Below, one piece after another: positions 52,517 to 61,296 of a stretch of 64,000 nucleotides of DNA. Source of the DNA: Polyangiaceae bacterium (GTDB lineage Bacteria; Myxococcota_A; Polyangia; Polyangiales; Polyangiaceae); NCBI GenBank assembly GCA_020633205.1, contig JACKEB010000025.1:10472-74471 (forward strand). Reading direction: 5' to 3'. Each line of letters opens with the position of its first letter. The stretch's first letter is position 1. The position numbers and the translations under genes are program-made. The notes beneath the pieces are model-generated. The model saw nothing but the letters and a program-made list of their open reading frames with translations. It had not been told where the DNA came from and did no database searches.

Positions 52517-54576
52517 GGCTTCTTTCGCGTCAGGCTGCGGCACACGGAACCAGGAGTGAGCAACGAACCAAACAGGCACATCTCGCGCCCAGCATCTGCG
52601 CTGACGCGCATTGCTTGGCGCAATGTCCGTCCCACAATACTGAAAACGGGCGCATCACTGTTTCCGCCGGAGAACGTGGTCTCGTCGAGCCAGATGACGC
52701 CGTTTAGGTTGGGTGCGGGAACGCTTCCGCTGAGCGGTGTGCCGTCACTGGTGCGAAAGACCGATACTTGGCCGCCGAAGACGCTCGCGATGTGGGCGCC
52801 GTCGGGGGAGAACTCGGAGCCGATGAAGGCGTACCTCGGCTCGGTTTCTCCGGGCAATGGATGGCTCCAGAGTTCACGCCGGGTTCTGGTGTCGACGAGG
52901 ATCAGCAGGGCTCCTCGGAACGGTTCGTCGTCGCCCGTGCGCGGCTTGACTTCCATGAAGGCTGCACTCGCCCCGTCCGGCGAGAGCCGTTGCCCGCACA
53001 CGCCATACACCACCGTGCGTCCCTCACTCCCAAGGTGGACGAAGCCGCGTCGGGGCGCCACTACTCCGCTCCAAACGCCATCCGCGTTGCCAAGGCAGAA
53101 TCGGTTGTGTGCTCGATGACGTCCCGCCCCGACCAGGTCTGCAGTGACTCTCAGGTCGCAGCTGTAGTAGCGTCCCAATTGAACCTGATCGGTACACAAC
53201 AGGCCATCGCGTGTCACCCGAAGGCGCTCCACCTGGCCATCGACTTCGTTTGCTTGAAGTTTCCGGGAGGTACCCGAACCGAGGGACGTGGCAATGACGT
53301 CTTTACCTTCGCCGACCACGATTAATCCGTGGCGAGGGTCGAGAGTCGCCGCGGGGGTGGTGGACTCGGTCGGTGGCCACAGCTGTCGAGCCAAGCGTTT
53401 GCCAGTCTGTAGCTGGATCGCATTGACTTCGAAGTTGAAGCCCATCGGTAGTTTTGGGTCCGTGACGACCTTGCGCTCGACCAAGACCGCTCCCCAATGT
53501 GGGACGTCAAAGAGCCGGACATCAGCGTCCTGAGGGAGCTTGTCGTCGCTCCACGCCTCTCTGCGTGGTGTTTCTGAAGCCGTAGGGAAAATGAGCAGGG
53601 TGCGTTCGTCACCGTCGGCTACCCGCCACAGTTCGAGGTACTTCCCAACCCGGGTCGCCTCCAGTCGTGTCGCTCCACGTAGAGGGAAGGCGAAGGAGCG
53701 TTCAGGGTGCTCCAGGTTCAGTGCGTGCGCTTGTCCACCAGCCCCCCCGATCAACCACTCATCGATCCGTTGGAAGAGTGGTTGGCAGTCGACCTTGCCC
53801 AGGCGTTCGACCCTTCCGTCGGCGTGCATCAGGTTTGCTTCGTCACGAAATACCAGCCAAGCGTCTTCTGCCACAGCCTTCACGTAGCGTGCTTCCCCGG
53901 CGAACAACGACTCGCCCGCGCTTGTCTCGAGCTCCCAGTAGTAGCGTTCGCCCGCATCAATGATCTGGACGCTAAGCGAGGTTCGTGTGGGACGTTCGAC
54001 GCGAACCTCAGGAGCACAGCCCCGTTTCTCGACCAAGGGTACCGTGGTGTCCTGCAAGCGAATGCGCTGCGCTTCGAATCCCGTTTCCCGGAGGTACGCC
54101 ATCAACGCGCGGTCCCAGGCAGCATGGGCTTTCGCCGACTTGTGCTTTGCATCCAGTGTTCGGGCTCGGGTCACATAGTCGGCCCCAGCAAGGGGGGCGT
54201 GGGAAGCTGCACGTAGGTTCGACAAGACCCGCCGAAGGTTCTGAGCAGCGTCTTGGCTGAGGTCAGCCTCGGTCGCTTCGCAAGCGCGCGACGTTGCGTT
54301 CCCGAGTGCGCTCGCTCGGGCGAGTTCACCGTCGGCAAGCAACTCCTCGATCCGCATTGCCCCCCGTTCGATGCTCAGCGCCGCGTCGTCGCCAAGCTCG
54401 ACGTCCCCCAGTTCGATCGGCGCCCACGCTGGGCATTTCGCAGTGTGCTCGCTATTGGCCGCAACGGCAGCTTTTGGGGGTGAGGGCGAGCCAGGTGCCG
54501 CTTCAGGCTGTCCAACAGGCCCGCAGCCCACACAAACCAACCCAAGGCCAAGCGCCAGTCGTCGGAATCGCTCCAC
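52513..54576 (-). CDS. Propeller-like lipoprotein, paralogue A
   Basis: A 687-residue predicted lipoprotein (lipobox VCVGC near residue 16) with the same tether, helical N-terminal region and propeller-like blades as paralogue B (for example YAFIGSEFSPDGAHIASVFGGQVSVFRTSDGTPL and NRFCLGNADGVWSGVV). The GTG at 54576 is favoured by equal length with B and the clean signal peptide VERFRRLALGLGLVCVGC; no strong ribosome site precedes it. First gene of the A-B-STAND operon. Function unknown; a surface or periplasmic sensor role is possible given the STAND regulator downstream. Confidence 0.75.
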   Translation of the reverse strand: MERFRRLALGLGLVCVGCGPVGQPEAAPGSPSPPKAAVAANSEHTAKCPAWAPIELGDVELGDDAALSIERGAMRIEELLADGELARASALGNATSRACEATEADLSQDAAQNLRRVLSNLRAASHAPLAGADYVTRARTLDAKHKSAKAHAAWDRALMAYLRETGFEAQRIRLQDTTVPLVEKRGCAPEVRVERPTRTSLSVQIIDAGERYYWELETSAGESLFAGEARYVKAVAEDAWLVFRDEANLMHADGRVERLGKVDCQPLFQRIDEWLIGGAGGQAHALNLEHPERSFAFPLRGATRLEATRVGKYLELWRVADGDERTLLIFPTASETPRREAWSDDKLPQDADVRLFDVPHWGAVLVERKVVTDPKLPMGFNFEVNAIQLQTGKRLARQLWPPTESTTPAATLDPRHGLIVVGEGKDVIATSLGSGTSRKLQANEVDGQVERLRVTRDGLLCTDQVQLGRYYSCDLRVTADLVGAGRHRAHNRFCLGNADGVWSGVVAPRRGFVHLGSEGRTVVYGVCGQRLSPDGASAAFMEVKPRTGDDEPFRGALLILVDTRTRRELWSHPLPGETEPRYAFIGSEFSPDGAHIASVFGGQVSVFRTSDGTPLSGSVPAPNLNGVIWLDETTFSGGNSDAPVFSIVGRTLRQAMRVSADAGREMCLFGSLLTPGSVCRSLTRKKP
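54460..54528 (-). repeat. 69-bp block identical between the two paralogous lipoprotein genes (copy in A)
   Basis: Second copy of the 69-bp block at 52406-52474, encoding the post-lipobox tether of paralogue A. Confidence 0.9.
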
Positions 54577-55052
54577 AGTTGTAGAGGTGCCATCCTGCGC
54601 ATCCTGTGAAAAGCCATAGCCACTAACCCGAAGGAACCTCGGAGAGCCATTCGTCGTTGGGTATTGGGGGGCGAATTCCCTGCGGGCGAGCGCCGGCCGA
54701 TGCCCCAGGGAATCGCCGTTCCGGCCTGTTTCGGCTTCACGGTAAATCGCGCCCGGGAGGCGCGAACAAGAAACAAATCCCCGCGGAGAAACGCGCGCGG
54801 ATCCATCCCGGGTTCCCGGCATACATGATCCCACATGCGAGTGTCGCGGGGACCGACGTGGCGAATCAGTCACACCACGTTCTGAGAGAGCGGTGATGTT
54901 CACGTCGCGCGTGTGATGAGCGGTCCACACGAGCTATGCTTTCAGGGTTCGAGTGTCCCGCTTCTTTGCGGGTTTGGGCGTTGCGCATGTTGGCGCGATT
55001 CGTGATGGGTCTATCGCGTGTTCTCGCGTGAGGACTAGACAGGTTCGGGCTT
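54577..55052. other. Gene-free divergent spacer
   Basis: About 476 bases between paralogue A (minus) and a tethered lipoprotein (plus). It contains a REP-like element (54745-54780). The open frame upstream of paralogue A is not protein-like. No tRNA or clear promoter was seen. Confidence 0.6.
54745..54780 (+). repeat. REP-like palindromic element, copy 2
   Basis: TCGCGCC (54747-54753) and GGCGCGA (54759-54765) form a 7-bp stem followed by AACAAGAAACAAATCC. It matches the minus-strand element at 36811-36854 in both stem and tail. Confidence 0.5.
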
Positions 55053-56159
55053 ATGCAGAGGTTCTTGAGTCTTGGTGCCGTTGGCGTCGTTGGTGGTTTG
55101 CTCTTCGTTGCCTGCGGCGGCAGCGAGTTCTCTGGAGGCGGCGGCAGCGGCGCCTCAGGGGGCACCGGCGGCTCCGCGGGTAGTGCGGGTACGGGAGGAG
55201 GCGGAAACGCCGGCAGCGCTGGCGCCTCCGGTGGCTCAGCCGGCGGTGGTTCCGGCGGCGTGGGCGGGGCGCCTGATGGAGGAACCAGCGCGGTGGGCGG
55301 TGCCGGTGCGACAGGCGGCGCGGCCGGCGCTGCTGGTAGCGGCGGTTCCGGGGGGATGTTGCTCGACTTGACTGAGTTTTGCAGCGCGACCGCGGACCTC
55401 TACTGCAACGCAGCCAAGCCATGCTGCGAACAACTCTATTCGTTCGACCAAGCCGCGTGCCGTACCAAGTACCTCAACGACTGCGCGAAAGAAGTGCAAG
55501 CAGTCGCCACCACCGCCAAGACCTATCACCCTGAGTACGTTGACCAGTGTCAGGTAAGCTTGGAGGCGCTGCTCGGGATTTGCACTCCGACGGCTCGACA
55601 GTTCCTCGAGAACTTCGACGGTCTGCGTGCGTGTGGCTTGGTGTTCCAGGGGAAGAAGATCCAAGGCCAGAACTGCGCGGTGGATTCCGACTGTAGGCCC
55701 TCGACGAACGCGAACGTGCACATGAGCTGCGGAGGCCTATTTCAGGTCATCGGCCTTGGCACCTGCCAACGCACCACCGCGTTGCCCGAAGGAGCCAACT
55801 GCGAGGTGGGCAACGGCGCAACCGAGAACGAGATCTGTCGGGCGGGCCTGTACTGCGACGTTCGTGACGACGTTGTAGTCGGAACGGAGCCCTACCAGGG
55901 CACTTGTCAGACTGCGATCAGCCCCGGCGACCACTGCGAGTTGCTCGGTGGCTACGACGTGCAATGTGGGCTCGGCTACTTCTGCAAGGAAGGCGATTGC
56001 GTCGACGCCCTCGCTGGCGGGGAGATGTGCGCGGATGGAAAGCACGAGCAGTGCGCGTCCGGTTACTGCAATCCGTTCGCCAACCACACCTGTCTCGACC
56101 TAATCAAGATGGTGGACGAGAAGGACTGCGGCGCGCCCATGGCCGCTGGTCTGCGCTGA
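55053..56159 (+). CDS. Tethered cysteine-rich lipoprotein
   Basis: A 368-residue predicted lipoprotein, lipobox LLFVAC near residue 21. A very long Gly/Ser/Ala tether occupies residues about 25-100 (TGGGGNAGSAGASGGSAGGGSGG). The C-terminal 260 residues contain more than 25 cysteines in pairs such as YCNAAKPCCEQLY, GLYCDVRDD, GLGYFCKEGDC and QCASGYCNPF. The EGF-like spacing suggests a disulphide-knit extracellular domain. No enzyme motif; probable surface protein. Convergent with the metallophosphoesterase gene. Confidence 0.8.
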   Translation: MQRFLSLGAVGVVGGLLFVACGGSEFSGGGGSGASGGTGGSAGSAGTGGGGNAGSAGASGGSAGGGSGGVGGAPDGGTSAVGGAGATGGAAGAAGSGGSGGMLLDLTEFCSATADLYCNAAKPCCEQLYSFDQAACRTKYLNDCAKEVQAVATTAKTYHPEYVDQCQVSLEALLGICTPTARQFLENFDGLRACGLVFQGKKIQGQNCAVDSDCRPSTNANVHMSCGGLFQVIGLGTCQRTTALPEGANCEVGNGATENEICRAGLYCDVRDDVVVGTEPYQGTCQTAISPGDHCELLGGYDVQCGLGYFCKEGDCVDALAGGEMCADGKHEQCASGYCNPFANHTCLDLIKMVDEKDCGAPMAAGLR

Positions 56160-56178
56160 CGACGCTATTTGTTGGACC

Positions 56179-57147
56179 CTAACGGTTTGGGGGGGAGGAC
56201 TTTCGGTAGGTCGTCTTCTGCCACCATTCCCAGGCGTTCCGATCGTAGTCCCAGGACGCGACGGTGAACTCCGTGTCGGTCACGTGCGCAACCCCGAAGC
56301 TATGCCAGCGATGCTTGGCAGAGCCGACGTTGTACACGTTGTACCCGCGCCACTTGTAGCGACCGCTCCCATGGTAGTGGCCATGGAAGAAGCCAAGCAC
56401 CGTGTAGCCTTGGATGACGTCGAAGAGCTTGTCGTCGTACTTGTCCCGGGTAAACCAGGTCTTGGAGTAGGGGCCCTGGAAGGGGAAGTGGAGGAACATG
56501 ACGATCGGCACGTCCTTCTCCAGGGAGGCGAGGTCCTTCTCGAGCCAGCTCAGTGTCTTCGAGTCCGGTGCCTCACCCAGGCAAACGACGTGAAGATCTC
56601 CCCAATCCCAGGAGTACCAGAGCGCGCCATGGCGCTTGATCGCTTGCTGGCGAACGTCCCAGAAGTCGTGGTTACCCACGCCCTCGTACATTGGTAGTTT
56701 CCTCGAGGAACCGTAGTACTCGAGGAACGCGGCCCACTGTTCCTTTTGGCCGCTCTCGGTGAGGTCGCCAGCGATCAACACGCCGAGTGGAGTGCCGACT
56801 ACGCCTCCGATGCTAGCCGGATAGGGTCGACCTGGGAGCTTGTCCATCGCCGCGAGGGCGACCTGGTGAGTCTTTTCCACGCCAAGCGGGAGCGCCAACA
56901 CGTCTCGATCTGTCGGCGCGTCTTTGGGCACGCCGTATCCGAAGTGGGTGTCCGCCGTGACGTAGAAGGTTGCGTCGAGGCCACCAAGTCGCCGCTTCTT
57001 GGTCGCGCGTTTCAACAGGGAGTCGACGCTCGGGAGCGACGACTCCGGCGTCGGCTCCCCATCGCCTTTACTTGGTGCCGGCTCGCGCCGACACCCCAGC
57101 GCCAGCAGGCATAGGGTAGCGACGAGAGAGGCGTGTGCGCGGAGCAT
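56179..57147 (-). CDS. Lipoprotein calcineurin-like metallophosphoesterase
   Basis: A 322-residue predicted lipoprotein (lipobox LLALGC near residue 19) with a complete metallophosphoesterase motif set: FYVTADTHFG, VLIAGDLTESG, EGVGNHDFWD, FLHFPF and GFFHGHYHGSG. It lies outside the cytosol and may cleave phosphoesters or nucleotides. The ATG at 57147 is chosen for the signal peptide; a TTG at 57192 would overlap the regulator stop (TTGA) and is an alternative. It is downstream of the DUF4423 regulator, same strand. Confidence 0.88.
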   Translation of the reverse strand: MLRAHASLVATLCLLALGCRREPAPSKGDGEPTPESSLPSVDSLLKRATKKRRLGGLDATFYVTADTHFGYGVPKDAPTDRDVLALPLGVEKTHQVALAAMDKLPGRPYPASIGGVVGTPLGVLIAGDLTESGQKEQWAAFLEYYGSSRKLPMYEGVGNHDFWDVRQQAIKRHGALWYSWDWGDLHVVCLGEAPDSKTLSWLEKDLASLEKDVPIVMFLHFPFQGPYSKTWFTRDKYDDKLFDVIQGYTVLGFFHGHYHGSGRYKWRGYNVYNVGSAKHRWHSFGVAHVTDTEFTVASWDYDRNAWEWWQKTTYRKSSPPNR

Positions 57148-57188
57148 GTCACGTAATCGTTGGACCAGACCCCGCGTGACACAACTAC

Positions 57189-58175
57189 TCAAGTGTTCGT
57201 GTCACCTGTGCCAACGTCGAGGGGATACAGGTGCACCGTGGCGACCATCACCCGGCTTGCTGTAGGCGCCGCCGCGACGAGCGCACGCATTTCACGGTAA
57301 AAGCGCAGGCGCAGGTCATTGATCGCTGTCAGGGTTGCGTCGTCGCAGCCAAAAACCAGGTAGGAGAAGCGCCCGTCGCCTGCAGAGGCGATACGCGCCC
57401 GGCTGCGCTCCGTCCAATACTCAAGCATACGACGGCCAAGCTCGGGATTCCGCGTGGTATCGATTGAGCGCTGCTTCTCTAGTCTCCAGTGGCTGCCGTC
57501 CCAGCGAATGATGCCCGCTAGCTCGAGATCCTGCAGCGTGCGCTCCTCGTCCTCCTGGGAGATCCCCATCCGCTCGGCGATCCAGCCGGGAATGTGTCCG
57601 GCCTGAGCGGCGTACTCATCGAGCTCGAGGAAGCGTGGAACCGCTTCAGACAGCGGATTCTGAAAGGCGAGGCGGCGCAGCGCCTCGATGCGTTGCCACT
57701 CTTCACCTGCCGCCGGGAGCTGACTCACGTCGACGAAGTCACTCATCAGATCGAGCAGGCGCCTGGTCATGCTGTCGACCAGTTGAAAGAACAGTGGTAG
57801 CCGCACCTCGGTCTTTCCGGAGAGGATGCGACTGACTGCAGGGCGACTCAGCCCCACGCGGTCAGCGATCGACTGCATCGAGTTCGTGCCGCGCATCGCG
57901 CGGAGCACTGCGGCCACATACGCAGGGCTCGTCGCTTCGTAGTCGCTCAGCTCCGGCGGCGGGCGGGGGTGGAAGAAGCGCTCGAACGCCCCCGCCACGT
58001 CTAGGCGAATGCGGGCCGCAGCACGCAACACCTCGCTGGTGTTGGGGGCGCGCCGCCCAGATTCCCAGCCGTAGGCGACGTTCGTGGAGTAGCCCAAGCG
58101 GCGACTGAAAGCCGTCTGGGATCGCGCGCCGCGGAGTGCACGCAGGAACTCCTGGGACAGCTGCTGGTAGTCCAT
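57189..58175 (-). CDS. TIGR02147/DUF4423-type regulator with two HTH motifs
   Basis: A 328-residue protein. An XRE-like HTH at residues about 8-55 (SQTAFSRRLGYSTNVAYGWESGRRAPNTSEVL) and a second at about 88-125 (SMQSIADRVGLSRPAVSRILSGKTEV) are followed by the DUF4423 region (MSDFVDVSQLP..., IPGWIAERMGISQEDEERTLQDLELAGIIRWDG). This family is expanded in Myxococcota and Bdellovibrio and is thought to regulate transcription. Its start codon lies inside the palindrome CATATCTGTCAGATATG, which suggests autorepression. Confidence 0.85.
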   Translation of the reverse strand: MDYQQLSQEFLRALRGARSQTAFSRRLGYSTNVAYGWESGRRAPNTSEVLRAAARIRLDVAGAFERFFHPRPPPELSDYEATSPAYVAAVLRAMRGTNSMQSIADRVGLSRPAVSRILSGKTEVRLPLFFQLVDSMTRRLLDLMSDFVDVSQLPAAGEEWQRIEALRRLAFQNPLSEAVPRFLELDEYAAQAGHIPGWIAERMGISQEDEERTLQDLELAGIIRWDGSHWRLEKQRSIDTTRNPELGRRMLEYWTERSRARIASAGDGRFSYLVFGCDDATLTAINDLRLRFYREMRALVAAAPTASRVMVATVHLYPLDVGTGDTNT

Positions 58176-58234
58176 ATCTGTCAGATATGCACGTTTTGGT
58201 GCACTGATGCGAGGTGATTTGTGCAGTCCTGCAC
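58173..58234. promoter_or_regulatory. Cluster of palindromes between DUF4423 regulator and lipoprotein
   Basis: CATATCTG-T-CAGATATG (58173-58189) covers the regulator start codon. TGCAC/GTGCA (58188-58192 and 58199-58203) and GTGCAG/CTGCAC (58221-58226 and 58229-58234) follow. Four GTGCA/TGCAC half-sites therefore lie in 47 bases of the divergent spacer. Confidence 0.5.
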
Positions 58235-58258
58235 TACCCTCGATGCGCTGGGGACGTC

Positions 58259-60691
58259 ATGCTCACGGCCATGACCCTTCGCACTGCTTCCGTCTGCGCC
58301 CTGATGTTGTTGCTCACTGGGTGTGGCAGCGACGATGAACCGAACCGTTCCCTCGGGGAAACGGGAGGCGCTGGTGGCGTCTCTGGGAGTGGAGGCACGG
58401 CGGGTGTCGGGGGCTCCATGGCTGGCAGCGCCGGTGGTGGCAGCGGGGGGACTGCGGGCGTCGCTGGGAGTGCTGGGACCGCTGGGAGCGCCGGCAGCGC
58501 GGGGACTGGAGGCACCGCTGGCGTGAGCAGCTGCGCGACCGTCGACGCGGCGACTCTCGATCAGGGGACCTGGGATGGTCGCTTCACGATTTCGGGCTTC
58601 GGCCACAAGTACGGCAACGCCCCAGTGGTTTACGACATGGCTCAAGACGTGGACGGCAGCTGGGTCGTGGCCGGCGCGTTCGACTCCTTCGGCGGTACTT
58701 CGGTTCCACCACTGATGCGTTGGGATGGCAGCGCGTGGGCGCCTGCGCGCACCACTTGGGAGCTCCCAGCACCAGAAGATGGTTTCAGTGCCGTCGCCAT
58801 CGCGGGCGATGGCGCGCTGGCCCTGGCGACCAACGACTCCTTTGGCGAGCGTGATGGCGAGGTTTGGATCGACACCGGAAGCGGGCTCGCGTCGATTGGA
58901 TCCTTCAAGGGTCAAGTTCGCCGACTCGCTTGGAACAACGGAGTGCTGTGGGTGGCGGGGAACTTCGAGATGGCTGGAACGCCCAAGGTCGAACACCTTG
59001 CGTTGTGGGATGGGCTCAGCTGGTCCGAACCCCCGGGGGGAGCGGCAGACGGACCTGTCTACGACGTTACCGTGGGGAATGGTGAGGTGCTGGTCGCCGG
59101 AGCCTTCGTCAACGTGGGCGGTGTAACGGCTCAGAAGGCAGCCGGCTACGACGGCACCCAATGGAAGGCCTACGATTTCCCGTCGGCGTTCCTTGTCTAC
59201 GCGCTGCGCCGGACCGCTGGCGGCGAGCTCTACGCGGGTGGTGCGCTGGGTGACCTCGGCGAAGCGGGCGGACTGGCTCACTGGGACGGTTCCGCATGGC
59301 AAACCGTCGGCGGTGGACTGGCGCAGTACGCTACTCGTGGTGTCGTGAGTGACTTCGTAGCGCATGACGGTGTGATCGACGTCGTCGGTTGCTTCAACAC
59401 GGCCGGTGGGATGCAAGGAGACGCCGGAAGCGTCCCGACCCGCTCAGCGGCCCGCTGGGACGGCAGCGCGTGGCAGGAGCTGAACCCAGGCGGCAGCTCC
59501 GTGAGCCCTTGGTTCAATCAGGTCGTGTGCGGCGACGAGGGACCGTCGGCCGTGTGGGATATGGGCCAGCAGCGCATCGTGCAGACCGCCAGCGGATCGC
59601 TCTTGGGCGGCAGCTTTCCCGGGATGGGCGGGGTGCTGTCACAGTCAATCATCGCCCGAGATGCTGCGGGCTGGCAGCCGGTAGGTAGCGGCGATCTAGG
59701 CATCGGCGGCTCCGTTGACCAGATGGCGACGGGAGGCGACGCGTGCGGTGAAGTCTATGGACTTGGTACCTTCAGTCACGTTTCGGGTGCGCCGGCAGTG
59801 GGTCGGGTGATCCACTACACCCCGAACGGCTGGGAGAACCTCGCGGATACGATCCCGAGCGATGCGTACTGTCCAGGACTCGCTGTCAGTAGCACCGGTC
59901 AGCTAGCGGTGGGGTGCATGGTTTTCCCGCTCGTAGGTGACGCGGAAGGCAAGGTGTTCACCAATGACAGCGGCACGCTCGTGTCGGCGATCGGCAACAT
60001 CGTGCTCGATCCGCTGATGGCTCTGGCCTACGCGCCTGACGACACGCTGTGGATCTCCGGCATGGGCCTAACGGGATCCGTGTCGACTTGGGACGGGACG
60101 TCCTTGAATACTCTCGATGGTGAATTCGATGGCCCGGTCAGCGAGTTCGCGTTCGCCGACAACGGAGATGTGATCGTCGCCGGTGCCTTCACCCATATCG
60201 GTAGCCTCGAGGCGAATCGCGTGGCGCGCTATCACGAAGGCGCCTGGTCGGCCCTTGGCGACGGCATGCCTGGCCAGGTGCTGGCGCTGGCAGTCAGTGG
60301 CGACACGGTCTACGCGAGCTGTTACGACGAGGGCAACGGTGCGTACCTGCTCGGTGCGTTCGACGGCTCGACGTGGCAGGAGCTGGCGACTTCCGGGAGC
60401 AACCTCACCCCCGATCCTGCTTTCTCTTTCAACGACATCCGGCCGGTGCCAGGCGGCGGGATCTTGCTCGCAGGCTCTGCTGACCTGGACGACAAGAGCG
60501 GCTTTGGTTTGCTCTACTACAAGGACGGGCAGTTCCGTGCGGTAGGCGGCGGGTTGGGGGCCATCAGCGTGAACACGGTGAGCCTCGGGAATCAGAGCCT
60601 GTGGATCGGCGGCACCATCTACGCCGGTGGCAGCGTGACATCGTCCGTCCCATCAGTCGGGCTTGCGCACCTCGAGTTGCCCGCGAACTGA
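58259..60691 (+). CDS. Tethered lipoprotein with repeated beta-propeller-like blades
   Basis: An 810-residue predicted lipoprotein, lipobox LLLTGC near residue 22. A Gly/Ser/Ala tether (residues 30-95) is followed by a repeated motif of the form W-V-V-A-G-x-F and xxWDGSxW (for example DGSWVVAGAFDSFGG, LMRWDGSAW, LYAGGALGDLGEAGGLAHWDGSAW). This is the delta-60/kelch-like propeller repeat of myxobacterial surface proteins. No enzyme motif. It is divergent from the DUF4423 regulator over a spacer with palindromic operators, so is a likely target. Convergent with the next gene, five bases apart. Confidence 0.85.
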   Translation: MLTAMTLRTASVCALMLLLTGCGSDDEPNRSLGETGGAGGVSGSGGTAGVGGSMAGSAGGGSGGTAGVAGSAGTAGSAGSAGTGGTAGVSSCATVDAATLDQGTWDGRFTISGFGHKYGNAPVVYDMAQDVDGSWVVAGAFDSFGGTSVPPLMRWDGSAWAPARTTWELPAPEDGFSAVAIAGDGALALATNDSFGERDGEVWIDTGSGLASIGSFKGQVRRLAWNNGVLWVAGNFEMAGTPKVEHLALWDGLSWSEPPGGAADGPVYDVTVGNGEVLVAGAFVNVGGVTAQKAAGYDGTQWKAYDFPSAFLVYALRRTAGGELYAGGALGDLGEAGGLAHWDGSAWQTVGGGLAQYATRGVVSDFVAHDGVIDVVGCFNTAGGMQGDAGSVPTRSAARWDGSAWQELNPGGSSVSPWFNQVVCGDEGPSAVWDMGQQRIVQTASGSLLGGSFPGMGGVLSQSIIARDAAGWQPVGSGDLGIGGSVDQMATGGDACGEVYGLGTFSHVSGAPAVGRVIHYTPNGWENLADTIPSDAYCPGLAVSSTGQLAVGCMVFPLVGDAEGKVFTNDSGTLVSAIGNIVLDPLMALAYAPDDTLWISGMGLTGSVSTWDGTSLNTLDGEFDGPVSEFAFADNGDVIVAGAFTHIGSLEANRVARYHEGAWSALGDGMPGQVLALAVSGDTVYASCYDEGNGAYLLGAFDGSTWQELATSGSNLTPDPAFSFNDIRPVPGGGILLAGSADLDDKSGFGLLYYKDGQFRAVGGGLGAISVNTVSLGNQSLWIGGTIYAGGSVTSSVPSVGLAHLELPAN

Positions 60692-60696
60692 GGGGC

Positions 60697-61296
60697 TCAG
60701 AACCGGTAGCCGACGCCGTAGAGCGGCCCGATGCGGTTCGCGACAGCCATGTAGTGCACTCCAAGGTACACACCGAAGCCCGTATTATCCGCGGAGGAAT
60801 ACGCGGATAGGTGCATGCGCCCAAGCAGACTCGGCACGAAGCGCTGATCGCCGCTCACCTCGAAGCCGCCGAGCGCCATACCTTCGAGCTCGAGCTGCGC
60901 GTTGCTGCGGATCGCAAACTGAAACGGCGCCCACTCGAGGCCGAAGCTCCACACCGAGGGCAACACGCGCTCCCGGATCTCTCCGGCGACGATCTGCTTC
61001 TCGGTCGAGAGCGGCAAGTCGTACATCGTCACCGCACGCCAGTACTGAGTGATGAAATACTCCAGTACCGCTTTGGCAGCACTGGTCGGGATCAGCTGCA
61101 CGTCGTCGTTGTAACGAAACACCTTCGTCGAATCGAACATCTGGAAGGTCCCAACGCTGAACTCGATGGATGACGAACGTTGCACCTCTTCGACGCGATC
61201 ACTGGTGCTGAACGTCGTCGGAGCGTCGGTGCTCTGCGCAGAAGCCACTTGTGGAACCAACAGCGCGAGCGCGCAGGGCAGTAGCCACCGCTTCAC
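60697..61296 (-). CDS. Probable outer-membrane barrel protein
   Basis: A 199-residue protein with a signal peptide (ending VASAQ) and alternating strands (FGLEWAPFQFAIRSNAQLEL, LLGRMHLSAYSS, FGVYLGVHYMAVANRIG). It ends in YGVGYRF, with the C-terminal Phe expected of outer-membrane barrels. The GTG at 61296 overlaps the upstream stop (GTGA). It is the third gene of a coupled operon after two small lipoproteins. Confidence 0.75.
   Translation of the reverse strand: MKRWLLPCALALLVPQVASAQSTDAPTTFSTSDRVEEVQRSSSIEFSVGTFQMFDSTKVFRYNDDVQLIPTSAAKAVLEYFITQYWRAVTMYDLPLSTEKQIVAGEIRERVLPSVWSFGLEWAPFQFAIRSNAQLELEGMALGGFEVSGDQRFVPSLLGRMHLSAYSSADNTGFGVYLGVHYMAVANRIGPLYGVGYRF

Noticed and set aside
1558..58360. 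CTCGGGGAA recurring about nine times across the window
   Set aside because: Most copies are reverse-strand FPE codons (TTC CCC GAG) in different genes, explained by codon choice rather than a signal.
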